Source: Nocardia stercoris
GTDB taxonomy: Bacteria; Actinomycetota; Actinomycetes; Mycobacteriales; Mycobacteriaceae
Assembly: GCF_003696265.1 (NCBI RefSeq)
Contig: NZ_RFFH01000001.1
Location: 1-64,000, forward strand
Direction of reading: 5' to 3'
Length of the DNA stretch: 64,000 bases
Below the pieces are notes generated by a model. That model had not been told where the DNA came from. It did not search any database and saw only the letters and a list, made by a program, of their open reading frames with translations. Position 1 is the stretch's first letter. Each line of letters starts with the position of its first letter. Shown here piece after piece: positions 50,157-58,763 of this stretch. The translations under genes were made by a program, and so were the position numbers.

Positions 50157-50639
50157 ATGACCTCACGTGTCCGCACCGGAACCGTCTTCGCCGGTGCAGT
50201 TCTGGCCGCCGCCACCGTGTCGGCCTTCACCCCCGCCGCGAACGCCGACAGCTTCGCGGTGGACCCGGCGAGCTACCTGGTGGGTGACACGGTGTACTTC
50301 ACCGCCCCCAACCTGGGTAACTGCGCGATGCGCCCGAACGGCTACGTCGGCTGCGACATCGTCGGTGTGCCCATGAACTGGTACGGCTTCCAGGTGAACA
50401 ACATCGGCATCGACCTGCCGTTCCTGCCGCCGCACCCGGCCGTCGGCCCACTCGGCACACACGGGCAGGACAGCCAGGTGCTGGCGCCCGGTCAGCCCGG
50501 TCCCGGTCAGGCTTACGGTCCCGACGCCAGCATCAGCTACGGCGGATCGACCTGTGTGGTCAGCGGATTCCGGGGCGAGGTGTCGTGTTCCTCGGGACAG
50601 CACAACTTCAGCTTCGGATTCACCACCGGTTACAACTGA
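50157..50639 (+). CDS. Small secreted protein
   Basis: A 160-residue exported protein starting at ATG 50157 after AAAGGAG. The signal peptide runs to about residue 30 (VFAGAVLAAATVSAFTPAANA, cleavage before DSF). The mature part has four cysteines (NCAMRPNGYVGCDIV; TCVVSGFRGEVSCSSG), probably two disulfides, and is rich in Gly, Pro and aromatic residues. Similar small secreted proteins are common in Nocardia and Rhodococcus and have no assigned role. The upstream 139 bp show no clear operator. Confidence 0.8.
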   Translation: MTSRVRTGTVFAGAVLAAATVSAFTPAANADSFAVDPASYLVGDTVYFTAPNLGNCAMRPNGYVGCDIVGVPMNWYGFQVNNIGIDLPFLPPHPAVGPLGTHGQDSQVLAPGQPGPGQAYGPDASISYGGSTCVVSGFRGEVSCSSGQHNFSFGFTTGYN

Positions 50640-50657
50640 TCCGACGCGAGGCGGCGG

Positions 50658-51698
50658 CTACCCGGGCAGGCACCGGTAGCCGTCGCCGGTGCGCTGGACG
50701 CGGGAGAAGAAGTCCCAGGCCAGCGCCGCGGCGTTCGGGCCGCGCGGATCCGTGAAGGGCGCGGCGTCCGGGGCGGGAGAGCCACCCGACCAGAAGTGGT
50801 CCATGCCGTGGATCGTCCAGGCTTGCAGGACAGGACAATCCCGGTCCGCCAGGGTCCAGGTGGACACGGTGAACGGGTGTCCGCCGGGGGTGTCGGCGAC
50901 ACCGTCGTGGGTGTCGGCGGGTAGCGCGGGGATGCGGTCCGGGTCGTCGTGGGCGGCGAGGGCGAGATTGTCGGTGAGCCGCCACTGTTCGACCGTGTCC
51001 TGTGCGCAGCGCTGCGGGACGGTGGTGTCGGCGTCGCCCTGGAAGTCGACGACCGGCAGCACCCGAGTGTTCGCACCCTGAGCCGAGAAGGCCTGCGCGG
51101 CGAGTTGTTCCGGAGACATGGTGGGCAGGTAGAGGTTCAGGCAGCCGAGCGCGCCGTGTGCGAAGGGGGCGCCGGAGTGGATCCCGATGGCGGCGTACAG
51201 GTCGGGGAACCAGCCGCCTAGTAGTGCGGTTTCGTATGCGCCCGAGGACATTCCGACGGCGTAGATGCGATCCGGGTCGACGCCGTAGCGGTCGGCGGCC
51301 AGCCGGGTCATGCCCGCGACGGCGGCGGCGTCACCCGAATCACGTGACTCGCCATCGGGATTCAGCATTCCCGACCAGCAGCGGTTCTGCCGGGTATCGA
51401 GCGGGCTGCCGTCCACGTACAGCACCACGAACCCGTCCCGCCGGGCGATCGGGTCGAGCTCGATGGACTGCTCCTGCTGAACCGCCGTGGTCTGGCAGCC
51501 GTGGACCACCACGACCATGGCCGGATGCTCCGAGACCGTCGCCGGCACCACCGCGCGGAAGGTGTAGGTCGTGTCGTTCGCGGTGAAGCTGTCGTCGACC
51601 ACCTGATCCGCCGGGGGATCGGCGGCTGCCGTGGTCGCGGTGGCGACCAGCAGGCCGGCCAGGGCGGTGATCAGCAGCGATCGACGGGAGCGCGACAC
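50658..51698 (-). CDS. Secreted PHB-depolymerase-like esterase (CE1/LpqC type)
   Basis: A 346-residue alpha/beta hydrolase with a signal peptide (SRRSLLITALAGLLVATATTAAADPP). Motifs of the polyhydroxybutyrate depolymerase esterase family: VVVHGCQTTA (oxyanion region), DPDRIYAVGMSSGAYE with the nucleophile Ser, an Asp in DFQGDADTTVP, and His in WTIHGMDHFW. Several Cys suggest disulfides. There is no lipobox Cys, so the protein is probably free rather than lipid-anchored. Possible substrates are short-chain polyesters or feruloyl or acetyl esters. It converges with the small secreted protein gene with 18 bp between stops. Confidence 0.9.
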   Translation of the reverse strand: MSRSRRSLLITALAGLLVATATTAAADPPADQVVDDSFTANDTTYTFRAVVPATVSEHPAMVVVVHGCQTTAVQQEQSIELDPIARRDGFVVLYVDGSPLDTRQNRCWSGMLNPDGESRDSGDAAAVAGMTRLAADRYGVDPDRIYAVGMSSGAYETALLGGWFPDLYAAIGIHSGAPFAHGALGCLNLYLPTMSPEQLAAQAFSAQGANTRVLPVVDFQGDADTTVPQRCAQDTVEQWRLTDNLALAAHDDPDRIPALPADTHDGVADTPGGHPFTVSTWTLADRDCPVLQAWTIHGMDHFWSGGSPAPDAAPFTDPRGPNAAALAWDFFSRVQRTGDGYRCLPG

Positions 51699-51838
51699 GG
51701 GTCCTCCTTCGCGGCGGAGGCAGTCGGATCCGGGGCGACGACCTCGGTACCGAGAATTGTCGCGGCACCGTGCTGCGCGCGGCTAACGACTCGCGGTCGG
51801 TGGGGGCACGGTTCGGGCAGCTGGTCGTGATCCGGGGC

Positions 51839-52846
51839 TCACTCCTGGAAGGCGGCGCGCTTGTGGTCGCCGAACGGCTCGTCGCGCTCGCGCACCGCTT
51901 CCCGGAATCCGGCTGTGGCCGCGCGCAATTGGAAGGCGTAGCCCTCGCGCGTGTGCCGGGAGATGCCGTCGAACACGGTGCTGATCATCGCCGAGTTGGT
52001 GACCCCCTGGGAGTGCAGGGCCGAGTTGAGGGCGAGTTTCGCCATCATCAGCTGGTTCACCGGCATGCGCGCGATCCGCGCCACCAGTTCCTCGGTGCGG
52101 TCGTCGAGTTCGGCTGCGGGCCAGGACTCCACGGCCAAGCCCCATTCGGCGGCCTGCTTGCCGCTGATGCAGTCGCCCGTGAACAGCAGCCGCTTGGCGC
52201 GCTGGTCGCCGAGGCGGTGCGCCCACATGCCGGCGGCCGGGATTCCCCACACCCGGGTGGGCGGGTAGCCGATCTTGGTGTCGTCGGCGCAGATGATCTG
52301 GTCGCTGTAGAGCGCGATATCGGTGCCGCCGGCCACGCAGAAGCCGTGCAGTTTGGCGACCGTCGGCTTGTTCGCGTGCATGAGGCTCGCGAAGCCGCGG
52401 TTGAAGCGGCTCATCATCGCGTAGTCGACCATCGGATCCCAAGTGCCCCAGGGATTGTGGTTGGCCGCCTGGGCGATCGGGTCCAGCACCGTGCCGGTGA
52501 TCTCGTCCGCCCGTTGTCCGGCGCCGCCCTGCTCGGCGAAGGCGCCGAGGTCGTAGCCGCCGCAGAAGCCCTTGCCGCGGCCGGACACCAGGATGACGTG
52601 GACGCGGGGATCGAGATCTGCCCGCTCGACCGCGTGGGCCAGGTCGAGCGGGGTGTCGTTGGTGATGGCGTTGCCGTGCTCGGGCCGGTCGAAGGTGATG
52701 CGGGCGATGCGGCCGTCGCGCTCGTAGGTCAGCGTCCGGTACTCGCGGTCCGCCGCGGGTTCGCCGCGCCCGGCGAGCGGGGAGCCGGGTGCTTCCGTCC
52801 AGTTCTCGTACCAGGCCGCGGGACGCTGGCCATCGTGTTCGGTCAT
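51839..52846 (-). CDS. Enoyl-CoA hydratase/crotonase family protein
   Basis: A 335-residue crotonase-fold protein starting at ATG 52846 (MTEHDGQRPAAWYENW). It has the acyl-CoA binding segments ARITFDRPEHGNAI, GRGKGFCGGYDLGAF and LHGFCVAGGTDIALYSDQIICADDTKIGYPP. It is about 70 residues longer than typical hydratases, with an N-terminal extension and an insertion (ADEITGTVLDPIAQAANHNPWGTWDPM). Catalysis and substrate are undefined because crotonases vary widely. It is divergent from a TetR-GNAT fusion, with a perfect palindrome between the two starts, so it is probably the repressed target. Confidence 0.9.
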   Translation of the reverse strand: MTEHDGQRPAAWYENWTEAPGSPLAGRGEPAADREYRTLTYERDGRIARITFDRPEHGNAITNDTPLDLAHAVERADLDPRVHVILVSGRGKGFCGGYDLGAFAEQGGAGQRADEITGTVLDPIAQAANHNPWGTWDPMVDYAMMSRFNRGFASLMHANKPTVAKLHGFCVAGGTDIALYSDQIICADDTKIGYPPTRVWGIPAAGMWAHRLGDQRAKRLLFTGDCISGKQAAEWGLAVESWPAAELDDRTEELVARIARMPVNQLMMAKLALNSALHSQGVTNSAMISTVFDGISRHTREGYAFQLRAATAGFREAVRERDEPFGDHKRAAFQE

Positions 52847-52871
52847 GCTGCCGAGCTTGACTCGAGCCCGC

Positions 52872-52895
52872 TTCACAGTCAAGGTTGACTGTGAA
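52872..52895. promoter_or_regulatory. Perfect palindromic operator TTCACAGTCAA-GG-TTGACTGTGAA
   Basis: Two 11-bp half-sites (52872-52882 and 52885-52895) are exact reverse complements separated by GG. The site lies 15 bp before the TetR-GNAT start and 25 bp before the divergent enoyl-CoA hydratase start. The TTGACT inside the right half could be a -35 box, so binding would block transcription both ways. Confidence 0.85.
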
Positions 52896-52910
52896 AATAA
52901 GGGAGCGACG

Positions 52911-53969
52911 ATGACCAAGCGCGACGAACAACGCCGGGCGACCCGGTTGCGCATTCTGGACGCCGCGGCCGAGCTGCTGGCCGGCCGCGGCTACTCCGCG
53001 CTGACCACGGTCGCGGTGCAGGACGCCGCCGGGCTCAGCCGCGGTGCGCTGCTGCACCATTTCCCGACGACGAACGAGCTGACCACCGCGTTGGTCGCGC
53101 ACCTGGTCGAGCGCAACGAAGCCGAAACCCGCAGTGTGGTAACTCGGCTCGGCCCGGCAGCCGACCCCGTCCACCGCGCGCTCACCGCGCTCGACGCGGC
53201 CATGTCCGCGCCGTCGGCCCAGGCCGAACAGGAGCTGTGGGCGGCGGCCCGCACCGATCCCGACCTGGCCCGTGTCCTGCGCTCCGCCGAACGCCGCGCG
53301 GGCCGGGACCTGCTGCGCGTGGTGGACGAGCTGTTCGGCGCCGAGCTCACCGCCCATCCCGGCTATCCGGCGGTCCGCGACCTCACCGTCACGATGTTGC
53401 GCGGCATCGCGGCCGCCCGCCCGCTGCGCACCACCGCCCACGCCGAACGGCTCACCCTCGACCGCTGGGCGGCGGTCGTTCGAATCCTGCTGGCGGACAC
53501 CGGCGAACTCCACATCCGCGTCGACGATCTCTCCGGCCCCGAGATCGCCACCTTCCTGCGCGAACACGTCACCGAAATGGCGGCCAACTCGCCCGCAGGC
53601 AGCATGCACGCCCTCGACCTCGATGCCCTCCGCGCCCCGGGTGTGACCTTCTGGACCGCTTGGCAGGCCGGCGAATTGGTAGCCTGCGGCGCGATCTCCG
53701 ACCTGGGCGCCGGCCACGCCGAACTCAAATCCATGCGCACCGCCCGCACCCGCACCCGCTCGGGCCTGGCCTCGAAGCTGCTGAGCCACATCCTGTCCGA
53801 GGCGAAGGCCCGCGGCTTCACCCGCATCAGCCTGGAAACCGGCTCCCGCGACTTCTACGCCCCCGCCCAGCGCCTCTACCTGAAACACGGCTTCGACTAC
53901 TGCGAACCCTTCGGCAACTACCGCCCGGACCCGCACAGCGTCTTCATGACTCGCGCTCTCGGCGACTGA
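52911..53969 (+). CDS. TetR-family regulator fused to a GNAT acetyltransferase
   Basis: A 352-residue single reading frame with two folds. Residues 1-190 are a TetR regulator (RRATRLRILDAAAELLAGRGYSALTTVAVQDAAGLSRGALLHHFPTTNELT is the helix-turn-helix region, followed by a helical ligand domain). Residues about 205-350 are a GNAT: HIRVDDLSGPEIATFLREH, VTFWTAWQAGELVACGAI, ELKSMRTARTRTRSGLASKLLSHILSEAKARGF (acetyl-CoA loop) and the PAQRLYLKHGF end. No stop or start signal separates them. Stand-alone GNATs of this kind are common; the fusion is unusual. The regulator presumably binds the palindrome just upstream of its own start. Confidence 0.92.
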   Translation: MTKRDEQRRATRLRILDAAAELLAGRGYSALTTVAVQDAAGLSRGALLHHFPTTNELTTALVAHLVERNEAETRSVVTRLGPAADPVHRALTALDAAMSAPSAQAEQELWAAARTDPDLARVLRSAERRAGRDLLRVVDELFGAELTAHPGYPAVRDLTVTMLRGIAAARPLRTTAHAERLTLDRWAAVVRILLADTGELHIRVDDLSGPEIATFLREHVTEMAANSPAGSMHALDLDALRAPGVTFWTAWQAGELVACGAISDLGAGHAELKSMRTARTRTRSGLASKLLSHILSEAKARGFTRISLETGSRDFYAPAQRLYLKHGFDYCEPFGNYRPDPHSVFMTRALGD

Positions 53970-54077
53970 ATTGCGCAGCTCGACACTGTATCCGGGCGGG
54001 AAGCTGGGGCGAAGCGGAGCGCGGTAAGCCGGGCACGCCTCGGTGCGGGGCGGCCGGCACGGTCGGAGCGGCGGAGA

Positions 54078-55457
54078 CTACCGGCGGGTGAAGGCGCGAC
54101 CGGCGAGGCCGAAGCCGGTGACGGTGCCGTCGGCCGCACGGCTGAAGCGGCCGCGCTGGCCTTCGAGACCGCCTGCGGTGACGATGTATTCGTCGGTGTC
54201 GCCGGGAAGCAGGCCCATGGGGGCAGCGGGGAGGTCGGCGGGGACCTCGGCGCCGGCGGCGGCGCGGATCTCGGGCCTGATCATGCATTCGATCGTGAGG
54301 CCGGTGCCGTCGGTGGCGATGTCGACGGTCATCACGTCGTTGCCGTAGGTGCCGACGATCTCGGCGGCGCGGGCCGGGTCGAAGGGGATCGGCTCCGGGG
54401 CGACGTCGACCAGGCCCAGGTAGTGCTCGAGGGCCCAGGCGGTGACCGCCTTGATCACCGCCATGCCGCCGTCGGGGCCCTCGTTGGTGGCCACCGTGAT
54501 CGCGAAGTCGTGGCCGGGCACGATCAGCAGGTCGGTGAACTGGCCGTTGGTCGAGCCGCCGTGACCGAAGGTGGCGGTGCCGGCGATCTCCTTCAGGAAC
54601 CAGCAGATACCGAAGGCGTCGGCGAGCGAGCTGTTCGGCACCTCGACGGTGGGCTCCCGCATCTGCCGGACCAGGTCGGCGGGCAGCAGCCGCACGCCGT
54701 CGTCGGTGCGGCCGTCGCGCAGGTGCAGCCGGGCCAGGCGCAGGACATCGGCGACCGAGGACGCGGCGGCGCCGCCGGCGTTGTTGGCGCGGGAGTCCTT
54801 CCAGCGGCCCGCGTCGGAGAGGGTGCCGTCCTCGTTTCGGTTGTGGCCCTTCGACACTCGGTGGGTGACGGCGGGCAGGTCGGCGTAGGTGGTGTGGGCC
54901 AGGCCGGCCGGTTCGAGCAACAGCGACCCGACGGCGTTCTCGAAGGTCTCGCCGGTGACCTTCTCGATGATGCGGCCGGCGAGGTTGAAGCCGATCTGGC
55001 TGTAGGACGCCTGCTCGCCGGGCTTGCCGATCAGCGCCAGGTCGGCCAGCTTCGCGACGTAGCTCGCGAGGGCGTCGTCACCCTCGCCGGTGTCGTCGCG
55101 CAGCCGCCAGTCCAGGCCGGCGGTGTGGTTGAGCAGTTGCCGCACAGTGATTTCCGCGGCGGCCTGCTCGTCCGGGAGCGTGAACTCCGGCAGGTACCGG
55201 CGCACCGGCGCGTCCAGCTCCACCCGGCCGTCGGCGACCAGCCGCATCAGGGCAGTCGCGGTGAACGGCTTGGCGAGCGAGCCCAGCACGAAGACCGTGT
55301 CGCGGTCGACCGGCTCGGGGTCCACGATGCTGTTCACACCGTGCGACACGTAGATCTCCGCGCCGCCGGACCAGATCCCGACCGCGACGCCGGGAACGTC
55401 GAACTCGGCTGCTGTGGCCCGGACGAACTCGGCGAGTGCGATGGTGTTGTCGGACAT
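54078..55457 (-). CDS. Beta-lactamase-fold serine hydrolase (class C/esterase type)
   Basis: A 459-residue cytoplasmic-looking protein (no signal peptide) of the penicillin-binding-protein-like family. The SxxK motif is in VLGSLAKPF, the third motif is FGHGGSTNG, and the second motif reads YSQ (YSQIGFN) where YxN is usual. About 100 C-terminal residues form an extra beta-rich domain (RAAEIVGTYGNDVMTVDIATDGTGL). Members are esterases, D-aminopeptidases or resistance enzymes, so beta-lactam hydrolysis should not be assumed. ATG 55457 follows GGAGGG. A MerR-like dyad lies about 80-95 bp upstream. Confidence 0.88.
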   Translation of the reverse strand: MSDNTIALAEFVRATAAEFDVPGVAVGIWSGGAEIYVSHGVNSIVDPEPVDRDTVFVLGSLAKPFTATALMRLVADGRVELDAPVRRYLPEFTLPDEQAAAEITVRQLLNHTAGLDWRLRDDTGEGDDALASYVAKLADLALIGKPGEQASYSQIGFNLAGRIIEKVTGETFENAVGSLLLEPAGLAHTTYADLPAVTHRVSKGHNRNEDGTLSDAGRWKDSRANNAGGAAASSVADVLRLARLHLRDGRTDDGVRLLPADLVRQMREPTVEVPNSSLADAFGICWFLKEIAGTATFGHGGSTNGQFTDLLIVPGHDFAITVATNEGPDGGMAVIKAVTAWALEHYLGLVDVAPEPIPFDPARAAEIVGTYGNDVMTVDIATDGTGLTIECMIRPEIRAAAGAEVPADLPAAPMGLLPGDTDEYIVTAGGLEGQRGRFSRAADGTVTGFGLAGRAFTRR

Positions 55458-55536
55458 GATGTTTCCCTCCGGGTGTGTTCTCGGCGGCTGCGGTGTGGTC
55501 CGTTCCGCTGTGCTGAAACAAAGTTTCGAACCCTGC

Positions 55537-55553
55537 CCTTGGGGCAAGGTCAA
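55537..55553 (-). promoter_or_regulatory. MerR-type promoter element (TTGACC plus CCTTG-CCC-CAAGG dyad)
   Basis: On the minus strand, a -35-like TTGACC (55548-55553) overlaps a perfect 5-3-5 dyad (55537-55549), which then occupies the long spacer before any -10. This is the layout of promoters activated by MerR-family regulators. A second small dyad, GAAAC-AAA-GTTTC, is at 55515-55527. No MerR gene is in the window and the -10 box is not clear. Confidence 0.4.
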
Positions 55554-55625
55554 GCACGAATGTGGAATCGGTCTGGATATCTCTGTGGTGGCCGGTACGT
55601 TCTAGGAGTGGGGAGATCGACGGAG

Positions 55626-56780
55626 ATGGGGGACCGACCGCGACAGTGGCGGCGGCTGACGGCGATCGTCGCGGCAGTGGTGGCCGCGGTGGTGGTCGTC
55701 GCGCTCCTGCCCGCCTGGTGGTGCGGGCGGGACGCCTCGGCCTGGTACACCGGTGATCCCGCCCGGGTGCACGGGCTCGCCGCGGAACTGGTGGCCTTCG
55801 AAGCCGACGACGATCGGCAGCGAGCCGACGGTTCCGGCCACGAGCTCACCGGCATGTGGGGGCTGCTCGCCCATCAGATGACGGCGCTGGGGCTCGCGCA
55901 GGTGTGCCTGGCGCACCCCGAGTGGCGGAACCAGCTCGCGCCGGTCGCGACCCGCGCGGCCGCCAAGAGCCTGCGGCCCGAACTGCGTGAGGTGTTCACC
56001 ACCGCCTGGCACGAGGACGGCGCGGCGGTGCCGGAGAGCTCGCACGGACACGCGTACCTGTCGTATCCCGCACTGGCACTGGGGATGGCGCGCCTGGTCG
56101 ATCCGGCGTTCCCGCCCGACCTGGCCGCCACACACGACGCGCTGATCGCTACACTCGAGCGACGGCTGCTCGCCGCGCCGACCGCGTTGCTGGAAACCTA
56201 TCCCGGCGAGGCATATCCGACCGATGTGGCGGCCGTCGCCGGCGCGATCGCGGTGCACGGCCGCGCCACCGGCACCGATCATGCGGCGGCCCTGGCGCAT
56301 TGGGCACGGCAGGTGCGCGCGATCCAGATCGATCCCGGCACCGGGCTCGTGGTGCAGCGGATGGGAATCGACGGGCACGCCCACGACGCCCCGCGGGCGT
56401 CCGGGACCGGATTGGCCGCCTATTTCGCGGGTTTCGCCGACCGGTCCGTCGCCCGCCAGCTGGCGACCGCGCTGTTCGGCCAGGAGCGCGACATCGCCGG
56501 GTTCGCCGCCATCCACGAGTACGGCCACGGCTACGACGGCTCCGGTGATATGGACAGCGGACCGGTCGTCCTGGGAATCTCGGTGTCGGCCACCGCTTTC
56601 GCGTTCGCACCCGCCCGCGTCTTCGGCAACCGCGATCTGTTCACCGGCCTGTTCCGGACCACCGACCTGTTCGGTCTGCCGGTGTCGAGCGGATCCCGGG
56701 TCCGGTTCGCGAACGGCGGGGTGATCGGGAACGCGCTGCTGCTGGCGTTTCTGACCTCGGGCCCGGAGGTGGCGAAATGA
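55626..56780 (+). CDS. Membrane-anchored protein of unknown function, alpha-helical
   Basis: A 384-residue protein. ATG 55626 is preferred; a GTG at 55608 is in frame but abuts the AGGAG. An N-terminal membrane helix (LTAIVAAVVAAVVVVALLPAWW) is followed by a large extracytoplasmic helical region with repeated motifs: MWGLLAHQMTALGLAQV, SHGHAYLSYPALALGMARLVD, ETYPGEAYPTDVAAVAGAIAVH, GTGLAAYFAGFA and GDMDSGPVVLGISVSATAFA. The pattern suggests an alpha/alpha toroid like that of linalool dehydratase-isomerase relatives, but this is a low-confidence impression. It overlaps the next small membrane protein gene by ATGA. Confidence 0.75.
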   Translation: MGDRPRQWRRLTAIVAAVVAAVVVVALLPAWWCGRDASAWYTGDPARVHGLAAELVAFEADDDRQRADGSGHELTGMWGLLAHQMTALGLAQVCLAHPEWRNQLAPVATRAAAKSLRPELREVFTTAWHEDGAAVPESSHGHAYLSYPALALGMARLVDPAFPPDLAATHDALIATLERRLLAAPTALLETYPGEAYPTDVAAVAGAIAVHGRATGTDHAAALAHWARQVRAIQIDPGTGLVVQRMGIDGHAHDAPRASGTGLAAYFAGFADRSVARQLATALFGQERDIAGFAAIHEYGHGYDGSGDMDSGPVVLGISVSATAFAFAPARVFGNRDLFTGLFRTTDLFGLPVSSGSRVRFANGGVIGNALLLAFLTSGPEVAK

Positions 56781-57091
56781 CCTTCACCGCATGGGTTTCC
56801 GCGCGCAAGTGGCTGCTCAGCGGCCTTGCGATGGCGGTGGTGGGGTATGTCGTGCTGCGCGCGGTCCTCACGGCACTGTCGGCGCGAGCCGGGTTCGGTT
56901 CTCCGGACGGCCCGACCCTGGCCTTCCTGGCGGTCGCGGCAATGGTGTCGGCGCTGCGGGGACTACTGCTGATCGTGGTTCCGGCGGTCGTCGCCTATCG
57001 GCTCGCTTCCTGGGCGGTCGGCCGGTTCCTGTCGCGACCATCGAAGCACGACCCGAAAAGCCCTGTCGTACAACAAAATCAGAGATCGTGA
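56777..57091 (+). CDS. Small membrane protein
   Basis: A 104-residue protein coupled by ATGA overlap to the upstream unknown. It has three predicted membrane segments (KWLLSGLAMAVVGYVVLRAVL, TLAFLAVAAMVSALRGLLLI and VVPAVVAYRLASWAV) and a short basic C-terminal tail (RPSKHDPKSP). There is no signature to name it. The coupling suggests it forms a membrane complex with its partner. Confidence 0.75.
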   Translation: MTFTAWVSARKWLLSGLAMAVVGYVVLRAVLTALSARAGFGSPDGPTLAFLAVAAMVSALRGLLLIVVPAVVAYRLASWAVGRFLSRPSKHDPKSPVVQQNQRS

Positions 57092-57126
57092 ACCGGGTAC
57101 GGCCGACGATCTCGGCCGCACCCGGT
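57092..57126. terminator. Bidirectional terminator
   Basis: ACCGGGT-A-CGGCCGA (57092-57106) pairs with 57112-57126 with one A-C mismatch in 15 pairs and a 5-base loop. On the minus strand it is followed by a T-rich stretch. It lies between the small membrane protein gene and the convergent acyl-CoA ligase. Confidence 0.75.
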
Positions 57127-57131
57127 AGTCG

Positions 57132-58739
57132 TCACGCGATACCCAGGCGCTCCTGGGCGATGACGCGGATCGCCTTCTTGTCCGGCTTGCCGAGGCCGGT
57201 CAGCGGCAGCTCCTCGATGATCACCACGTGCTTGGGGACCTGGACCGAACCCTTGCGCTGCTTGACCGCGGCCTGGATCTCGGCGGTGACCACCTCGACC
57301 GCGGCCGGGTCGGCGGCGGTCTCCGCCTCGAGCACCAGCACCGCGGTGACGGCCTCGCCCCACTGCGCGTCCGGCACACCGACCACGGCGACCGTGAGCA
57401 CCTTCGGGTGTTCGGACACAACGTCTTCCACCTCGCGCGGGAACACGTTGAAGCCGCCGGTGACGACCATGTCCTTGGACCGGCCGACGATGAACAGGAA
57501 GCCGTCCTCGTCCTGGCGGGCCAGGTCGCCGGTGCGCAGCCAGCCGTTCTTGAAGGTGTCGGCGGTGACCTCCGGCAGGTTCAGGTAGCCGGCGGCCAAC
57601 AGCGGTCCGGAGACACAGATCTCGCCGACCTCACCGGGCGCCACCTCGTTGTCCTCGTTGTCGCGCAACGACACTCGGATCGCGGTGGACGGGCGACCGC
57701 AGGATGCCAGCCGCTCCTTGTCGTGTTCGTCCTTGGCCAGGTAGCTGATCGCCATCGGCGCCTCGGACTGGCCGAAGTATTGCGCGAAGATCGGACCGAA
57801 GCGATCGATGGCCTCCTGCAACCGATTCGGGTCGATCGCGGAGGCGCCGTAGTACACGGTCTCCAGCGAGGACAGGTCGCGGGTGTGCGAATCCGGGTGG
57901 TCCAGCAGCGCGTAGATCATGGACGGCACCAGCATGGTCGCCGAGATCTTGTGCTCCTCGATGGCGCGCAGCACCTCACCGGCGTCGAAGCGCGGCAACA
58001 CCACTGCCTGCCCGCCCAGCAGCACGGTGGGCACGAAGAACGCCGCCCCCGCGTGCGAGAGCGGGGTGCAGATCAGGAACTTGGGGTGGCGCGGCCACTC
58101 CCATTCCGAAAGCTGCACCTGCGTCATGGTGTTCATCGTCTGCGCGGTGCCGATCACGCCCTTCGGCTTACCGGTGGTGCCGCCGGTGTAGCTGATGGAG
58201 ATGACGTCGGTGGGCAGCAGTTCGGTGGCCTCGACCGGGCGCGGTTCGTAGCTGTCCGCGACGGCCAGGATGTCCACGCCGACATCGGCGAGCTGGTCCG
58301 GGACCGGGCCCAGCACCAGGATCTTGGTCAGGGTCGGCACCAGGTCGACCAGTTCGCGGGCGCGCTGGACGAACGCCGGCACCGGGTCCAGGATCAGGGT
58401 CGAAATGCCCGCGTCGGTCAGGACATACGCGTGGTCGTCCAGTCCGCCGATCGGGTGCAGGGCGGTGCGGCGGGAGCCGACGATCTGGCCCGCGCCGATG
58501 GTGAACAGCACCTCGGGCCGGTTGAGGGCCAGCACACCGACCGGGGTGCCGGTGGTGACGCCGTGCGCGGCGAACGCGTCGATGTAGCGGCTCATGCCGT
58601 CGAGAACCTCACCGCCGGTGAGGATCTGGTCGCCAAGGGTGAGCACCGGCCGGTTGCGGTGGCGCTTGAGCCCCGCCACCAGCGCGTGCCCGTTGTGCAC
58701 CGGCAGCCGGAGCAAGGTGTCGGGATCGATTGTCGTCAT
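57132..58739 (-). CDS. Acyl-CoA synthetase (FadD family)
   Basis: A 535-residue member of the AMP-forming ligase family. AMP-binding motif SISYTGGTTGKPKGVIG, YFGQSEAPMAIS (acyl/adenine site), NGWLRTGDLARQDEDGFLFIVGRSKDMVVTGGFNVFPREVED and the C-terminal catalytic Lys in PLTGLGKPDKKAIRV. It activates a carboxylic acid to its CoA ester in the cytoplasm. It is in an operon with the SCP2-type thiolase 24 bp upstream. Together with a KstR-like site before that gene, this suggests sterol side-chain or related branched-lipid catabolism, which is an inference. Confidence 0.93.
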   Translation of the reverse strand: MTTIDPDTLLRLPVHNGHALVAGLKRHRNRPVLTLGDQILTGGEVLDGMSRYIDAFAAHGVTTGTPVGVLALNRPEVLFTIGAGQIVGSRRTALHPIGGLDDHAYVLTDAGISTLILDPVPAFVQRARELVDLVPTLTKILVLGPVPDQLADVGVDILAVADSYEPRPVEATELLPTDVISISYTGGTTGKPKGVIGTAQTMNTMTQVQLSEWEWPRHPKFLICTPLSHAGAAFFVPTVLLGGQAVVLPRFDAGEVLRAIEEHKISATMLVPSMIYALLDHPDSHTRDLSSLETVYYGASAIDPNRLQEAIDRFGPIFAQYFGQSEAPMAISYLAKDEHDKERLASCGRPSTAIRVSLRDNEDNEVAPGEVGEICVSGPLLAAGYLNLPEVTADTFKNGWLRTGDLARQDEDGFLFIVGRSKDMVVTGGFNVFPREVEDVVSEHPKVLTVAVVGVPDAQWGEAVTAVLVLEAETAADPAAVEVVTAEIQAAVKQRKGSVQVPKHVVIIEELPLTGLGKPDKKAIRVIAQERLGIA

Positions 58740-58763
58740 GGGATTCTCAACTCCGTCCGATGG

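Noticed and set aside
52911..53969. Two separate genes (TetR and GNAT) instead of a fusion
   Set aside because: No stop codon, frame change, or ribosome site with start codon was found between the domains; the frame is continuous.
54423..55625. In-frame extension upstream of the membrane protein at 55626
   Set aside because: It lies opposite the beta-lactamase-fold gene, whose motifs are clear, and its composition is that of a shadow frame.
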